Source of the DNA: Spirochaetota bacterium
Lineage (GTDB): Bacteria; Spirochaetota; UBA4802; UBA5550
NCBI GenBank assembly: GCA_016933025.1
Contig: JAFGBT010000022.1
Span: 1-64,000, forward strand
Direction: 5' to 3'
Length of the DNA stretch: 64,000 nucleotides
Positions 54,856 through 64,000 of this stretch are shown here, one piece after another (the first letter of the stretch is position 1; each line of letters begins with the position of its first letter). The position numbers and the translations under genes were made by a program. Below the pieces are notes generated by a model. That model was not told the DNA's origin and made no database searches. It was given only the letters and a program-made list of their open reading frames with translations.

Positions 54856-57800
54856 ATGAATCTTAATGGCAAAATAATCAGAAACAGGTACAGGATTGAA
54901 AAGAAAATAAGCGAGGATAGCCTGAGCACGTCCCATCTCGCCTATGACCTGATGAAAAAGAACCGGCCGATTGTCTTTAAATTCTTTAAAAACAGTGGAA
55001 TATCAAAAAGGATCGAGGATATTATTCGCTTCAGAATGGAGGTCCAGTCCGTATCTGAGATTGATCATGAGAATATTATCAAAATTTATGATGTCGGCGA
55101 GGTCATTGAGTTCCAGTATGCGGCAATGGAATATAACCAGGGGAGGAGCCTTGCCGAAATCATTGCCGGTGATCCCATCCCTGTTGCCAGGAGCGCTGAC
55201 ATCATCATGCAGGTGTGTAGGGGCCTGGTCCAGGTGCATTCCCAGAACATCATCCATAAGGAGCTTAATCCGTCCAATATCATCATCGACGGCGCGAGGG
55301 TCGTGCTGTCAGGATTCGGCCTCTCCCACCTCCGTGAGTTCGAAGATGTGGCGCGGCGCGATGAAGTGCTGAAATCATTCAGATACATGGCGCCGGAGCA
55401 GTGCAGGATATTGAACAGGGGCATAGACGAGCGGAGCGACCTGTACAGCGCAGGCGTCATTTTTTACCGATTGCTGGCGGGCAGGGAGCCGTTTGACGGC
55501 GGCGATCTCAGCTCGATCATCCACAAGCACATCGCCCTGGTGCCCGATAATCCGTGCACGGGAAACGCGGACGTCCCCGAAATACTCGGTATGATTGTCA
55601 TGAAACTTCTGGAAAAAGAACCGGAGAACAGGTACCAGAGCGCCGCCGGACTCCTGAACGACCTGGAGAAATTCGCTGCCGGGCACCGCGAGTTCATCCC
55701 CGGACTGAAGGACAGGGCGGTCAAGCTCAGTTTCCGAACCAAAATGATGAACAGGGAACGGGAGCTGAACAGGCTTGTCGAGATATACGATCGGACAATC
55801 GATTCGAGAGGGAGTATAAGCTTTATCACCGGCGAGGCGGGGTCGGGCAAGACCCGGTTGATTGAAGAATTTAAAAGCAATGTCTACTCCAGGGGCGGTC
55901 TTCTGCTTGAGGGAAGGTGCTCGATCCAGAGCAATAAAAACCCGTATGAGCCGTTTAAGGAGATCATGAGCGCGCTTATCATGAACTTCAGCAATATCGC
56001 CGAATCGAAAAAGGAGAAAATTATCGAGGTCCTGAGGGACGAGTTTCAGGACCTGGGGAGAATCCTGATAAAACTCAATCCGGCCATGAAGGAGATCCTC
56101 GGGGACTGCCCGCCGCTGGTGGCACTGGAGCCTGAGCGCGAGAACAAGAGGTTCCACATGGTCATCAGCCAGTTTTTTCAGAAGGCGAGCCTGCTGTTGA
56201 ACGGGATGGTGATGGTCATCGACGATATGCAGTGGACCGACGAGGGCACCCTGAACCTCCTTTCGGAAATTTCCGATAGCATCGGCTCCTGCCCCCTGTC
56301 CGTCATCGGCGCGTTTCGGAACGAGGAAGTCACGAAGAGCCATGGCCTGAAGAGACTGCACAAGGGCCTCAAGGCCAGGAATATCGAGATCGAGGAGATA
56401 CACCTCGATCTTTTCAGTCCTGCGGCGATGCATCAATTCATCTCGAGCCTGCTGGCCGAGGTGGAGGGGCAGGCGTCAGTAATTTCCTCGTTCGTGCAGA
56501 AAAAAAGCAACGGGAACCCGTTTTTCGCGATTGAAATCGTGAAGAAGCTAATCGACGAGAACATCCTTGTCTACAAAAACGACGGTTGGAATCTTAACCG
56601 GCGCGAGCTTGAGACGGTCGCTATCTCCGAGACGCTGGTGGACGTGATCCTCAATAGAATAAACAAGTTTGACGAACGGGAGAAGAGCCTTCTCTCGTAC
56701 GCGGCGGTGATTGGCAAGAAGTTCAACATCAAGCTCCTCTTTCGGGTGGGCGAGCTCGACACCATGGAGGTGGTGCGGATAATCGACAAGGCCATCGACC
56801 TGCAGCTGCTTGTCGACCTCCCGGTCTGGGGGGATATCGGTTGGGGACATGACAGGATACGGGAGGTCTTTTACAACAGCATCAGGAAAGAGACAAGGAA
56901 GAATCTCCACCTCGCCGTGGGCAACGCCATAGAGGAGCTAAACAAGGACAACCTCGAGAACGAAATGTTCGACCTCGCGCACCACTACATCGAGGGGGGT
57001 GACGTTGAGCGGTCCATCATATTCGCCTATCCGGCGGGTATCATGGCGATGAACAAGTACGCCAATGAAGAGGCGCTCAAGTATTTCAAGCTTGCCCTGA
57101 AGTTGCTCGAGCACGAGGGACAGGGGAGGGGCTTCCAGTGGCTTAAAATCCTTACCAACATGAGCAAGGTCTACCTGAACATAGGCAATTACGACGAAGC
57201 CATCGAGATGCTGCAGAAAATCCTTCCCATCATCAAGAACCCGAGGGACAAAAGCGAAATTTACAGTCAGATCTGCTCCGCGTATTACAAGAAGGGGGAC
57301 TGGGCGCAGTGCGAGGAAAACGCGAGAAACGCGAGCGTCCTCCTGGGTGAATGGCTCCCGTCTTCAAGGCCGTCTATTGCGATTTCAATCCTCAAAGAAC
57401 TCCTTCTTATGCTGCTGGTATCCATCTTCCCCGGGATTTTTATTAATATCCGTAGCGAGGAGAAGGTGGAATTGAACAAGAGGAAGGCGAAATTCTTCCT
57501 CCCGGTGCTCTGGTCGTACATACTGAGCGATATCCCTAAATTCGTGAGGACGACGATACGCTCGGTCAACATGGCCCAGTGCAATATCGGGAAATCGGTG
57601 GAACTCGGCATGGCCCTCGGCGGCTACGGCGCGCTTCTCATGTCGGTCCCGATGTTCAAAAAGGCGATCAAGAACCATGAGCGTTCGCTCGCCATGCGTG
57701 AGGAGGTCAATGATACCTGGGGTATCGCCCAGTCGCTTCAGTGGATGGGATACTGCTATCAGTGGATGGGCGACTATCGAAAGAGCATAGACTGCTTCGC

Positions 57801-59520
57801 CGAGGCGGTCAGGTTATTCAAAAAGGTCGGGGACGTCTGGGAAACGGGCATGTCGTTCGGCGGCCAGTCCTACAATTACATCCTCCTCTCGGATTATTCT
57901 GCGGCCAAAAAATGCCTTGATGAATACTACGAGATCGTCAGCCAGTCGAAGAATTCCTTCGGCTTGAGCGAGGTCCTTTCCAACACGGTCCCCTACTACT
58001 TTGAGCAGGGGGATGTGGAGAATGCGCTGATCACCGGGCAGAAGGCGTACGAATACAGTCTTGAGAACAACATCCTTCTCATTCACTGCAGAGCCTGCGC
58101 TGACCTCGGGACCATCTTCCTGGATAAAGGGGAAATTGACACCGCAATCTCGTATCTCGCAAAGGCCCGGGACCTGTATAAAAGGCATAATCTGCTGAAG
58201 CAGTATACCATACATCTTTACCCGACGCTGGCTGAAGCCCACATCGCGAAATACCGGGCCGGAGAGGGGCTTTCATTGAATCAAAAAATCATGTCGTTCA
58301 GAAAGATCGGGAGACTCTGCAGGACTTCTCTGCAAAGGACAAAACGCTGGGCGACCTATCACGGGATTTCGCTCATGGTCGCCGCCAAGTATCATGCCCT
58401 GCGCGGGAAGGCCGCGAAAGCGGAGAGGTTTTTCCAGAAAAGCATAGCGCACTATAAAAAAGTCGAATGCCCGTTTTTCCTGGGACGATGCTATTATGAG
58501 TACGGTCTGTATCTTTCAGCGGTCGGCAATTCCGTAAAGGCGAGAAAGCACCTTGAATCTGCGTACAAAATCTTCAACGGAATCGGCTCCCACCTGTACA
58601 CGGAGAGGATTAGCGCCATAATCGGGCTGGAGGAAGCGGCGGCCAAACCGGCGTCGATCGAGCGTTTGATAGATAACGAGCGGCTGCTGTCGATTATAGC
58701 ACTGGCCAAGGAAATCAGCCATATATCCAATATCGACGACCTGCTCTGCCGCACCCTCGCCAAGGCGGTGGAGATCACCGGGGCGCAGCGCGGCTGCATA
58801 CTTATCGCCAACGATAAAAAGGAGATCGACAAGAAATACATATATTCGACGGCCAATTCGTATATAATCAATGAATTGTCGCAGCGTATAGTCAGGGACG
58901 TCTTGGATAACCGGACGAATATCATTATCGAAGACGCCCGCGATGAGTTGAGGCCCCGGGAAAACGGGGGCGGGGGCGATATTCGCTCAATCCTCTGCGT
59001 CCCCATTAAGGAGAGGGACAGGATTCTCGGTGTCTGCTATCTTGATAATTCCCTGACCAGCGGGGTTTTTACCGAAAAAGAGGCGGATCTGCTCATCACC
59101 TTTCTCTCGCATGTCGCCTACGCCATCGAGATAGAGTTGATCCACCAGCAGCATAAAGATTCAAACGTTATACGCAAACATCCCTCCCTCTCCTCGATAA
59201 TTACCGAAAAGATTAAAAAGGCAGTCGAGTATATCAATGAGAATTACACCTCGGAGATCTCCCGTGAAGGGCTGGCCGCGCATGTCGGCATCCACCACGA
59301 CAACCTGGGCAAGTATTTCAAACTATATCTCGGCAAGAAAATGACTGACTATATCAACGAACTGCGCGTTAAGGACGCGGTCGGCAGGCTTCAGGAAACG
59401 GGCGATACCGTGATAGATATCGCCTTTTCGGTCGGTTTCGGGAGCCTCCGCACCTTCAACAAGGTTTTTCGCGAGATAATGAACAAGACACCGGCCGACT
59501 ACCGGAAACACAACAGGTAG
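54856..59520 (+). CDS. Giant regulator: pseudokinase-AAA-TPR-GAF-AraC (second copy)
   Basis: A 1554-residue paralog of the 49409 protein, collinear over its whole length. Kinase-like domain (1-270): the HRD motif is HKE (134-136) and DFG is GFG (153-155), so both catalytic Asp are gone and it should be inactive. The AAA domain keeps Walker A GEAGSGKT and Walker B MVIDDMQW. A TPR-rich region, a GAF domain (about 1280-1425, GAQRGCILI) and an AraC/XylS domain (about 1450-1554) with DIAFSVGFGSLRTFNKVFRE follow. ATP-driven STAND-type switching with a GAF-sensed ligand is the likely mechanism. It is followed by the ole operon. Confidence 0.9.
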   Translation: MNLNGKIIRNRYRIEKKISEDSLSTSHLAYDLMKKNRPIVFKFFKNSGISKRIEDIIRFRMEVQSVSEIDHENIIKIYDVGEVIEFQYAAMEYNQGRSLAEIIAGDPIPVARSADIIMQVCRGLVQVHSQNIIHKELNPSNIIIDGARVVLSGFGLSHLREFEDVARRDEVLKSFRYMAPEQCRILNRGIDERSDLYSAGVIFYRLLAGREPFDGGDLSSIIHKHIALVPDNPCTGNADVPEILGMIVMKLLEKEPENRYQSAAGLLNDLEKFAAGHREFIPGLKDRAVKLSFRTKMMNRERELNRLVEIYDRTIDSRGSISFITGEAGSGKTRLIEEFKSNVYSRGGLLLEGRCSIQSNKNPYEPFKEIMSALIMNFSNIAESKKEKIIEVLRDEFQDLGRILIKLNPAMKEILGDCPPLVALEPERENKRFHMVISQFFQKASLLLNGMVMVIDDMQWTDEGTLNLLSEISDSIGSCPLSVIGAFRNEEVTKSHGLKRLHKGLKARNIEIEEIHLDLFSPAAMHQFISSLLAEVEGQASVISSFVQKKSNGNPFFAIEIVKKLIDENILVYKNDGWNLNRRELETVAISETLVDVILNRINKFDEREKSLLSYAAVIGKKFNIKLLFRVGELDTMEVVRIIDKAIDLQLLVDLPVWGDIGWGHDRIREVFYNSIRKETRKNLHLAVGNAIEELNKDNLENEMFDLAHHYIEGGDVERSIIFAYPAGIMAMNKYANEEALKYFKLALKLLEHEGQGRGFQWLKILTNMSKVYLNIGNYDEAIEMLQKILPIIKNPRDKSEIYSQICSAYYKKGDWAQCEENARNASVLLGEWLPSSRPSIAISILKELLLMLLVSIFPGIFINIRSEEKVELNKRKAKFFLPVLWSYILSDIPKFVRTTIRSVNMAQCNIGKSVELGMALGGYGALLMSVPMFKKAIKNHERSLAMREEVNDTWGIAQSLQWMGYCYQWMGDYRKSIDCFAEAVRLFKKVGDVWETGMSFGGQSYNYILLSDYSAAKKCLDEYYEIVSQSKNSFGLSEVLSNTVPYYFEQGDVENALITGQKAYEYSLENNILLIHCRACADLGTIFLDKGEIDTAISYLAKARDLYKRHNLLKQYTIHLYPTLAEAHIAKYRAGEGLSLNQKIMSFRKIGRLCRTSLQRTKRWATYHGISLMVAAKYHALRGKAAKAERFFQKSIAHYKKVECPFFLGRCYYEYGLYLSAVGNSVKARKHLESAYKIFNGIGSHLYTERISAIIGLEEAAAKPASIERLIDNERLLSIIALAKEISHISNIDDLLCRTLAKAVEITGAQRGCILIANDKKEIDKKYIYSTANSYIINELSQRIVRDVLDNRTNIIIEDARDELRPRENGGGGDIRSILCVPIKERDRILGVCYLDNSLTSGVFTEKEADLLITFLSHVAYAIEIELIHQQHKDSNVIRKHPSLSSIITEKIKKAVEYINENYTSEISREGLAAHVGIHHDNLGKYFKLYLGKKMTDYINELRVKDAVGRLQETGDTVIDIAFSVGFGSLRTFNKVFREIMNKTPADYRKHNR

Positions 59521-59935
59521 GCGGACCCCGGGTCTCCATCCCCCTAACATTGTATACAATCTTCAACCGTAATTTCCATTTCCTTTTTTCCTCATAGTCT
59601 GCTCTGTGCCATCACTTCTTAATTATTACGGACAAATTTCTGGAAGAAAATGGCTATAAAACTGTCCCGCGCCACATGGCAATTTTTGGGTCGACCTGAT
59701 TAGTGCCTATAGTCCGATTTGGGTCTGCCTTCAGTTTGCCAGACAATCAAAATAAAAAAATCTATATTCTCAGCATGATGAGAAATCAAACCGGCTGTTC
59801 GGTTGTTTTATCATCCAGGCCATTTAAAGTTATTTCATTAGAGTTGGCGAGATGCATACATTGCATTTATCAGTAATATTAAGGAATTCTTATTGAAATT
59901 ATAGTTTAACCATAATTTTTCTTAGGGGGCGTTAT
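59521..59935. other. Intergenic region upstream of the ole operon
   Basis: About 415 AT-rich bases. A GACCC/GGGTC hairpin lies just after the regulator stop (about 59525-59535, no T run). The operator at 59677-59707 and a reverse TCTGGCAA half-site near 59736-59744 are the notable parts. The ribosome binding site AGGGGG precedes the ATG at 59936. Confidence 0.55.
59677..59707. promoter_or_regulatory. TGGCA/TGCC operator upstream of the ole operon
   Basis: TGGCAATTTTTG at the left end is identical to 46121-46132, and TGCC closes the site. On the reverse strand, GGCACTAATCAGGT matches the 54549 site in 13 of 14 bases. It is 229 bases before the first ole gene. Confidence 0.55.
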
Positions 59936-60985
59936 ATGAATAAAAGTCGATTCGAAAGCTTGGGCGTCTACCTGCCGGAAAAGATCGTCTCGACAAAGGA
60001 GCTGATCGACAGCATGGAGCAGAAACCGCAGTTCGATCTGGAATCCCTGACGGGCATCAAGACCCGGCGATGGAGGTCGGAATGCGAGGATTCCTACACC
60101 CTAGCCCTGAAAGCGGCGAAAAAGTGTCTTGAGAATTCCGAATACGAGGCGTCCGACCTTGATGTCATCATATTCTGCTCGATAACTCATTCGAAAGACG
60201 GGACAAACCACTGGTTCGAGCCCTCCCTGAGCAAGTTTCTCAAAGACAATCTGGGCATGAGGCCCTCGGCGATAAACTTCGACATGACCAACGCCTGCGC
60301 TGGCATGCTCACCGGCCTCTTTATCCTCAATAACATGATAAAGGCCGGGACGGCCAGCTGCGGCATGGTGGTGAGCGGGGAGTGCATCACGCCGATCTCT
60401 GAAACCGCCATGAAGGAGATCAAGGATCCGATCGACGCGCAGTTCGCTTCGCTTACGGTCGGCGATTCCGGCGCCGCCATGATAATCGACCGGTGCTCGA
60501 ATGAAGAAGACGGGATCGATTTCGTCGAGTTCATGACAGTCGCTGAATTCGCGGAGCTATGCTTCGGCATGCCGAGCGAGCAAAACTCGGGCATCGCCAT
60601 GTATACCGACGCCATCGGCATACACCGCGAGGTCATCAGCCGCCTTCCCGGCGCCATCAGGCACCTCAAGAAGAAATACGGAATGAAGGGGGAGGACTTT
60701 GACTACATTCTCCCGCACCAGACGTCGACGCGCGCTATTCAGACGGCGTTCAGCCACTGCAGGGAGCAGCTGGATGACGAGATCCCGGAGATACTGATAA
60801 GCCTGGACCGGTACGGGAACACCTCGTCCACGTCGCATTTTGTGGTCCTTCATGATTACTTGAGCCGCAAGCAGCTAAAGAAGAAATCAAAGATCCTCTT
60901 TTTCGGGCTCGCGTCCGGAATAGTGATGGGATTCGTGTCGGCAACCATAAATAAACTGGAGGAACAATATGGGTACTGTAATTAA
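59936..60985 (+). CDS. 3-oxoacyl-ACP synthase III-fold enzyme, OleA-like
   Basis: A 349-residue thiolase-superfamily enzyme with the full catalytic triad: Cys121 in TNACAGML, His261 in LPHQTSTRAI, Asn295 in DRYGNTSSTS. Such enzymes condense acyl thioesters; OleA-type members join two fatty acyl-CoAs to a 2-alkyl-3-ketoacid. The OleB-OleC fusion two genes downstream supports that role, but a FabH-like or other head-to-head condensation cannot be excluded. It overlaps the next gene by 17 bases. Confidence 0.8.
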   Translation: MNKSRFESLGVYLPEKIVSTKELIDSMEQKPQFDLESLTGIKTRRWRSECEDSYTLALKAAKKCLENSEYEASDLDVIIFCSITHSKDGTNHWFEPSLSKFLKDNLGMRPSAINFDMTNACAGMLTGLFILNNMIKAGTASCGMVVSGECITPISETAMKEIKDPIDAQFASLTVGDSGAAMIIDRCSNEEDGIDFVEFMTVAEFAELCFGMPSEQNSGIAMYTDAIGIHREVISRLPGAIRHLKKKYGMKGEDFDYILPHQTSTRAIQTAFSHCREQLDDEIPEILISLDRYGNTSSTSHFVVLHDYLSRKQLKKKSKILFFGLASGIVMGFVSATINKLEEQYGYCN

Positions 60986-61865
60986 GGCTTCATCAATTTG
61001 CGCCAATGGAACGCACAGCGCAATAGAGCTGACCGTAATCGCTGCGGAACAATGCATAGAAAAGGCAGGCGTCGAGAGAACGGACGTCGATCTGCTGATA
61101 TACGCCGGTGTGTACCGGGACCACAACATCGCGGAACCGGCCATTGCGCCCCTCATTCAGAAGAAGCTTGGATTGAACAACGATCCGTTAATAAACGGGG
61201 AATTCGGCAAAATGACCTTTTCCTTCGACATCACTAACGGCGAATGCGGTTTCCTCTCTGCCGTCACGGTGGCCGAGGCCGCGTTGAAAAGCGGAAGCAG
61301 CCGGTATGCCCTTATCGTTTCCGGTGACGCGCACCCGTCAAAGAAAAAGCAGCCGGATTTTCCCTACAGCAACATCGGCTCTGCGGTACTCCTCGCCTAC
61401 ACCGAGGAGAAGGAGAAGGGGTTCACCAATTTCATGTTCAAGACCGCCAACGGCGACAATCCGGGCCTGAAATCATATCTGGAGTTTGATAAAATCGGGA
61501 CGAGAGGCAGGGAGATGGCCTTGATTTACATGGACAACGATTACCACAGCAAACTCCACTCCTTTGCCGTTGAATCAATACGCGAGTACATTGGTGCGCA
61601 TATGGTGGACCCCCTGAATGTGCGGTACCTGGTTACATCGCAGCAGTACAAGGGCTTCGGAAGTAAAATCACCCACGCGATCGGCCTTAACGGAACGCCG
61701 AAGGTCATTGACCTGCATGATGAATACGGCGATTCCCACACTTCGTCGCTGCCGCTTAGCTTTCATCATATCTTCAATAACGGAGAGCTGAAGGAGAACG
61801 ACCGTATTCTTTTTGTTTCGGCCGGCTCCGGGCTGACATCGGCATGCGCCATGTATGTTGTGTAG
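60969..61865 (+). CDS. Second thiolase-fold synthase, incomplete catalytic triad
   Basis: A 298-residue KAS III-like protein, shorter at the N-terminus than its neighbour. The nucleophile Cys93 is kept (TNGECGFLS). The segment matching LPHQTS reads VTSQQY (Ser224 in place of His), and the segment matching GNTSS reads GDSHTSS (Asp255 in place of Asn). It therefore probably cannot carry out normal decarboxylative condensation alone. The 17-base overlap with the preceding gene suggests equal production and a heteromer, as known for PqsB with PqsC. It could alternatively be an acyl carrier or transferase subunit. Confidence 0.75.
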   Translation: MGTVIKASSICANGTHSAIELTVIAAEQCIEKAGVERTDVDLLIYAGVYRDHNIAEPAIAPLIQKKLGLNNDPLINGEFGKMTFSFDITNGECGFLSAVTVAEAALKSGSSRYALIVSGDAHPSKKKQPDFPYSNIGSAVLLAYTEEKEKGFTNFMFKTANGDNPGLKSYLEFDKIGTRGREMALIYMDNDYHSKLHSFAVESIREYIGAHMVDPLNVRYLVTSQQYKGFGSKITHAIGLNGTPKVIDLHDEYGDSHTSSLPLSFHHIFNNGELKENDRILFVSAGSGLTSACAMYVV

Positions 61866-61936
61866 CGGGAAAAGGCGCGTGTTGTTTCAGAAGGGGGTGA
61901 GAGAGCGCACAATAAATTATATGTGAGGATTTCGCC

Positions 61937-64000
61937 ATGAACCAGTACGACAACTCATCAGCCAGGGAAACCCTTATGGGTTTTACGGACGCAACCGAGA
62001 TACGGACGGGGGCGAAGATGCTCGACAGGGAACTTTACCCCTTCAAGAGCAATTACCTGAACATCAACGGGCTCCGGTACCACTACCTCGACGAGGGAGA
62101 GGGAGAGCCGATAGTCATGGTCCATGGTAACCCGACATGGTCGTTTTATTACCGGAATCTGATCAAGGCCCTGAGGCCCCATTACCGCGTCATTGTCCCG
62201 GATCACATCGGCATGGGACTGTCGGACAAGCCGGGCGACAACCGATACCATTACACTGCCGTACGGCGCATGGAGGACCTCGGCAAGTTGATAGACCACC
62301 TGAAGCTGAAAAAATTCACGTTAGTCGGCCATGACTGGGGCGGGATCATCGGAACGGCATATGCGTCGCTCAACCCTGACAAGATCAGGGCGATGGTGAT
62401 GATGAACACGGCCGGATTCATCTGGCCGGTGGCCAAGCGGCTTCCCTTCGCGCTGTTCCTGTCGCGCATACCGATAGGGAGCGCGCTCTTCATCCGCGGG
62501 CTCAACGCTTTCGCGCGCGGCGCGATAATACTCGGCATGAACCGGCACTGGATGCCGTATAACGTAGCGAAGGGGCTACTGTTTCCCTACGGGTCATGGA
62601 AGGACCGCATCGCCGTGCACCGCTTCATACAGGACATCCCGGTCCGTCCCACCGACCCCGGGTATGAAATGGGCCTCCTCATGGAGTCCCGCCTGAAACT
62701 CCTTCGTGACGTTCCCAAACTCCTCTGCTGGGGAATGAAGGACTTCATTTTTGACGACAAGTTTCTTAATGAATGGGTGCGTCATTTCCCGGACGCCGAA
62801 GTGCATCAGTTCGACGACGCAGGCCACTACGTTCTTGAGGACGCTGCCGAGGACGTAATCCCGCTCGTGGAACGGTTCCTGAAAGAGCGGGTCTATCCGG
62901 CGGTACCCGCGAGGAAGAAAGAGCACGCCGCGCCGGCTAAAAAGCAGGAAGAGTTCAGGGACCTGGCCGAGCATCTTCTGGATATCGTCAGGAAGAAGCC
63001 GGACGGGCTGGTGGTGGCCCACCAGAAGAAGCTGAAATTGAACGGCAGGGGCGTCTACGATACCCGCACCTACAGCGTCGTTGACCGCGAGAGCAACCAG
63101 ATAGCGCACGGCCTTGAAAAAGTGGGGATCACGCGGGGTATGCATACCGTGCTTATGGTCACGCCCGGAACCGACTTTTTTGCGGTCCTCTCCGGAATAC
63201 TTAAAATCGGCGCCATCCCCGTGCTGGTCGACCCGGGCATGGGCATCCGCAACCTGAAAAAATGCATGGCCGAGGCGGAGCCCGAGGCCTTCATCGGCAT
63301 ACCGAAGGCCCACCTGGCGCGGGTCCTGCTCCGGTGGGCGAAAAAGAGCGTCAGGATCAATGTGACGGTAGGACGGCGTTATTGCTGGGGCGGCTGGACC
63401 CTCGGTAAAATCGAGTCCCTCGGCTCGGCCGAGCCGTACATCATGACCGTGAAGCCGAAACCGGAGGACACCGCGATGCTCGCCTTCACCAGCGGCAACA
63501 CCGGCATACCCAAGGGCGTCATCTTCACCCACGGCATCATGTCTGCCCAGCTCGATATCATAGGCGGGTTCATCGAAGTGAAAGAGGGCGACGCGGACCT
63601 CTCCACGTTTCCGCCCTTCGCGCTTTTCGGACCGGCGTGCGGCGTGCCGGCGATCATTCCCGACATGGACGCCACCAAGCCGGCATCGGCCAACCCGCGC
63701 AAGCTCGTGGCCGCGATCAACGATTATCAGTGCACCAGCACGTTCTGCTCGCCCGCGCTCGTTGAGAAGATCGGCAGGTACTGCGAGGCGAAAGGGATAA
63801 AGCTGCCGTCGCTCCGCAAGGTTCTCTCCGCCGGCGCGCCGGCCCGGATGTCATCACTCGAGCGTTTCCTCAGACTGTTGAGCCCAGGGGTCGAGATTGT
63901 CACGCCCTACGGCGCCACCGAGGCGCTCCCGGTCACCTATATCGGGACCGACGAGTTGATGAAAGAGACGAAAAAGCTGACCGAGCAGGGATCCGGGGTA
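61937..64000 (+). CDS. OleB-OleC fusion: alpha/beta hydrolase plus AMP-forming ligase (partial)
   Basis: The frame runs 688 codons from an ATG (GAGGA seven bases upstream) to the right edge without a stop. Residues about 1-320 are a haloalkane-dehalogenase-like alpha/beta hydrolase: HGNPTWSFYYR, nucleophile Asp133 in GHDWGG, His297 in GHYVLED. After a Lys/Ala linker, residues from about 345 form an AMP-dependent synthetase with TSGNTGIPKGV (518-528) and PYGATE. OleC closes a beta-lactone from the beta-hydroxyacid, and OleB decarboxylates it to a cis-olefin. OleBC fusions are known from some bacteria. The ketoreductase OleD is expected past the edge. Confidence 0.87.
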   Translation, partial: MNQYDNSSARETLMGFTDATEIRTGAKMLDRELYPFKSNYLNINGLRYHYLDEGEGEPIVMVHGNPTWSFYYRNLIKALRPHYRVIVPDHIGMGLSDKPGDNRYHYTAVRRMEDLGKLIDHLKLKKFTLVGHDWGGIIGTAYASLNPDKIRAMVMMNTAGFIWPVAKRLPFALFLSRIPIGSALFIRGLNAFARGAIILGMNRHWMPYNVAKGLLFPYGSWKDRIAVHRFIQDIPVRPTDPGYEMGLLMESRLKLLRDVPKLLCWGMKDFIFDDKFLNEWVRHFPDAEVHQFDDAGHYVLEDAAEDVIPLVERFLKERVYPAVPARKKEHAAPAKKQEEFRDLAEHLLDIVRKKPDGLVVAHQKKLKLNGRGVYDTRTYSVVDRESNQIAHGLEKVGITRGMHTVLMVTPGTDFFAVLSGILKIGAIPVLVDPGMGIRNLKKCMAEAEPEAFIGIPKAHLARVLLRWAKKSVRINVTVGRRYCWGGWTLGKIESLGSAEPYIMTVKPKPEDTAMLAFTSGNTGIPKGVIFTHGIMSAQLDIIGGFIEVKEGDADLSTFPPFALFGPACGVPAIIPDMDATKPASANPRKLVAAINDYQCTSTFCSPALVEKIGRYCEAKGIKLPSLRKVLSAGAPARMSSLERFLRLLSPGVEIVTPYGATEALPVTYIGTDELMKETKKLTEQGSGV

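Overview
The window is mostly GC-rich bacterial DNA with a few AT-rich accessory stretches (about 36.1-37.3, 40.2-46.3, 54.4-54.9 and 59.5-59.9 kb). No rRNA, tRNA, CRISPR array or phage gene was seen. Lipoprotein signal peptides, two 7TMR-DISM receptors and huge multidomain regulators suggest a Gram-negative environmental bacterium. A spirochaete (Leptospirae-like) is the best guess from gene content alone; a deltaproteobacterial lineage is the main alternative.

Left third (0-27.6 kb): a clipped GxxExxY gene, a RapA-like SNF2 ATPase, an MBOAT/SGNH O-acetylation pair, a papain-like protease followed by a chagasin-like inhibitor, a B12-binding radical SAM enzyme, an acyl-CoA dehydrogenase, an MFS carrier, an FAD oxidoreductase with a membrane phosphoesterase, a PrsW/HAD pair, a TM1586-type nitroreductase, a PAS-HD-GYP protein and a PilZ protein. 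A minus-strand cluster then carries mutS2, an AhpD-like protein interrupted by an in-frame UGA that reads best as selenocysteine, a J-domain protein and a shortened acyl-CoA dehydrogenase. A beta-propeller-type lipoprotein and nagB follow.

Middle (28-36 kb): a cupin, a four-gene Gld-type ABC system with a DUF4340 protein, and lon.

Accessory part (36-46 kb): an astacin-like lipoprotein, a hybrid histidine kinase ending in a LytTR DNA-binding domain, a lipoprotein of seven 53-residue delta-60 repeats, a decayed formylglycine-generating-enzyme-like fragment that resembles a retroelement variable region, a truncated lipoprotein sharing the same signal-peptide cassette, a MACPF lipoprotein and a second radical SAM enzyme.

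Right part (46-64 kb): an orphan lipase-type foldase with a membrane-anchored AraC regulator; two paralogous 1.55-kilo-residue regulators (pseudokinase, AAA ATPase, TPR, GAF, AraC) around a small STAS gene; and an ole-type operon (two thiolase-fold synthases and an OleB-OleC fusion running off the right edge). The three regulators have nearly the same DNA-recognition region. Related TGGCA-type dyads lie upstream of the foldase operon, of both large regulators and of the ole operon. I read this as one regulatory network with one membrane and two cytosolic inputs that may control hydrocarbon or beta-lactone lipid synthesis. The network itself is inference.
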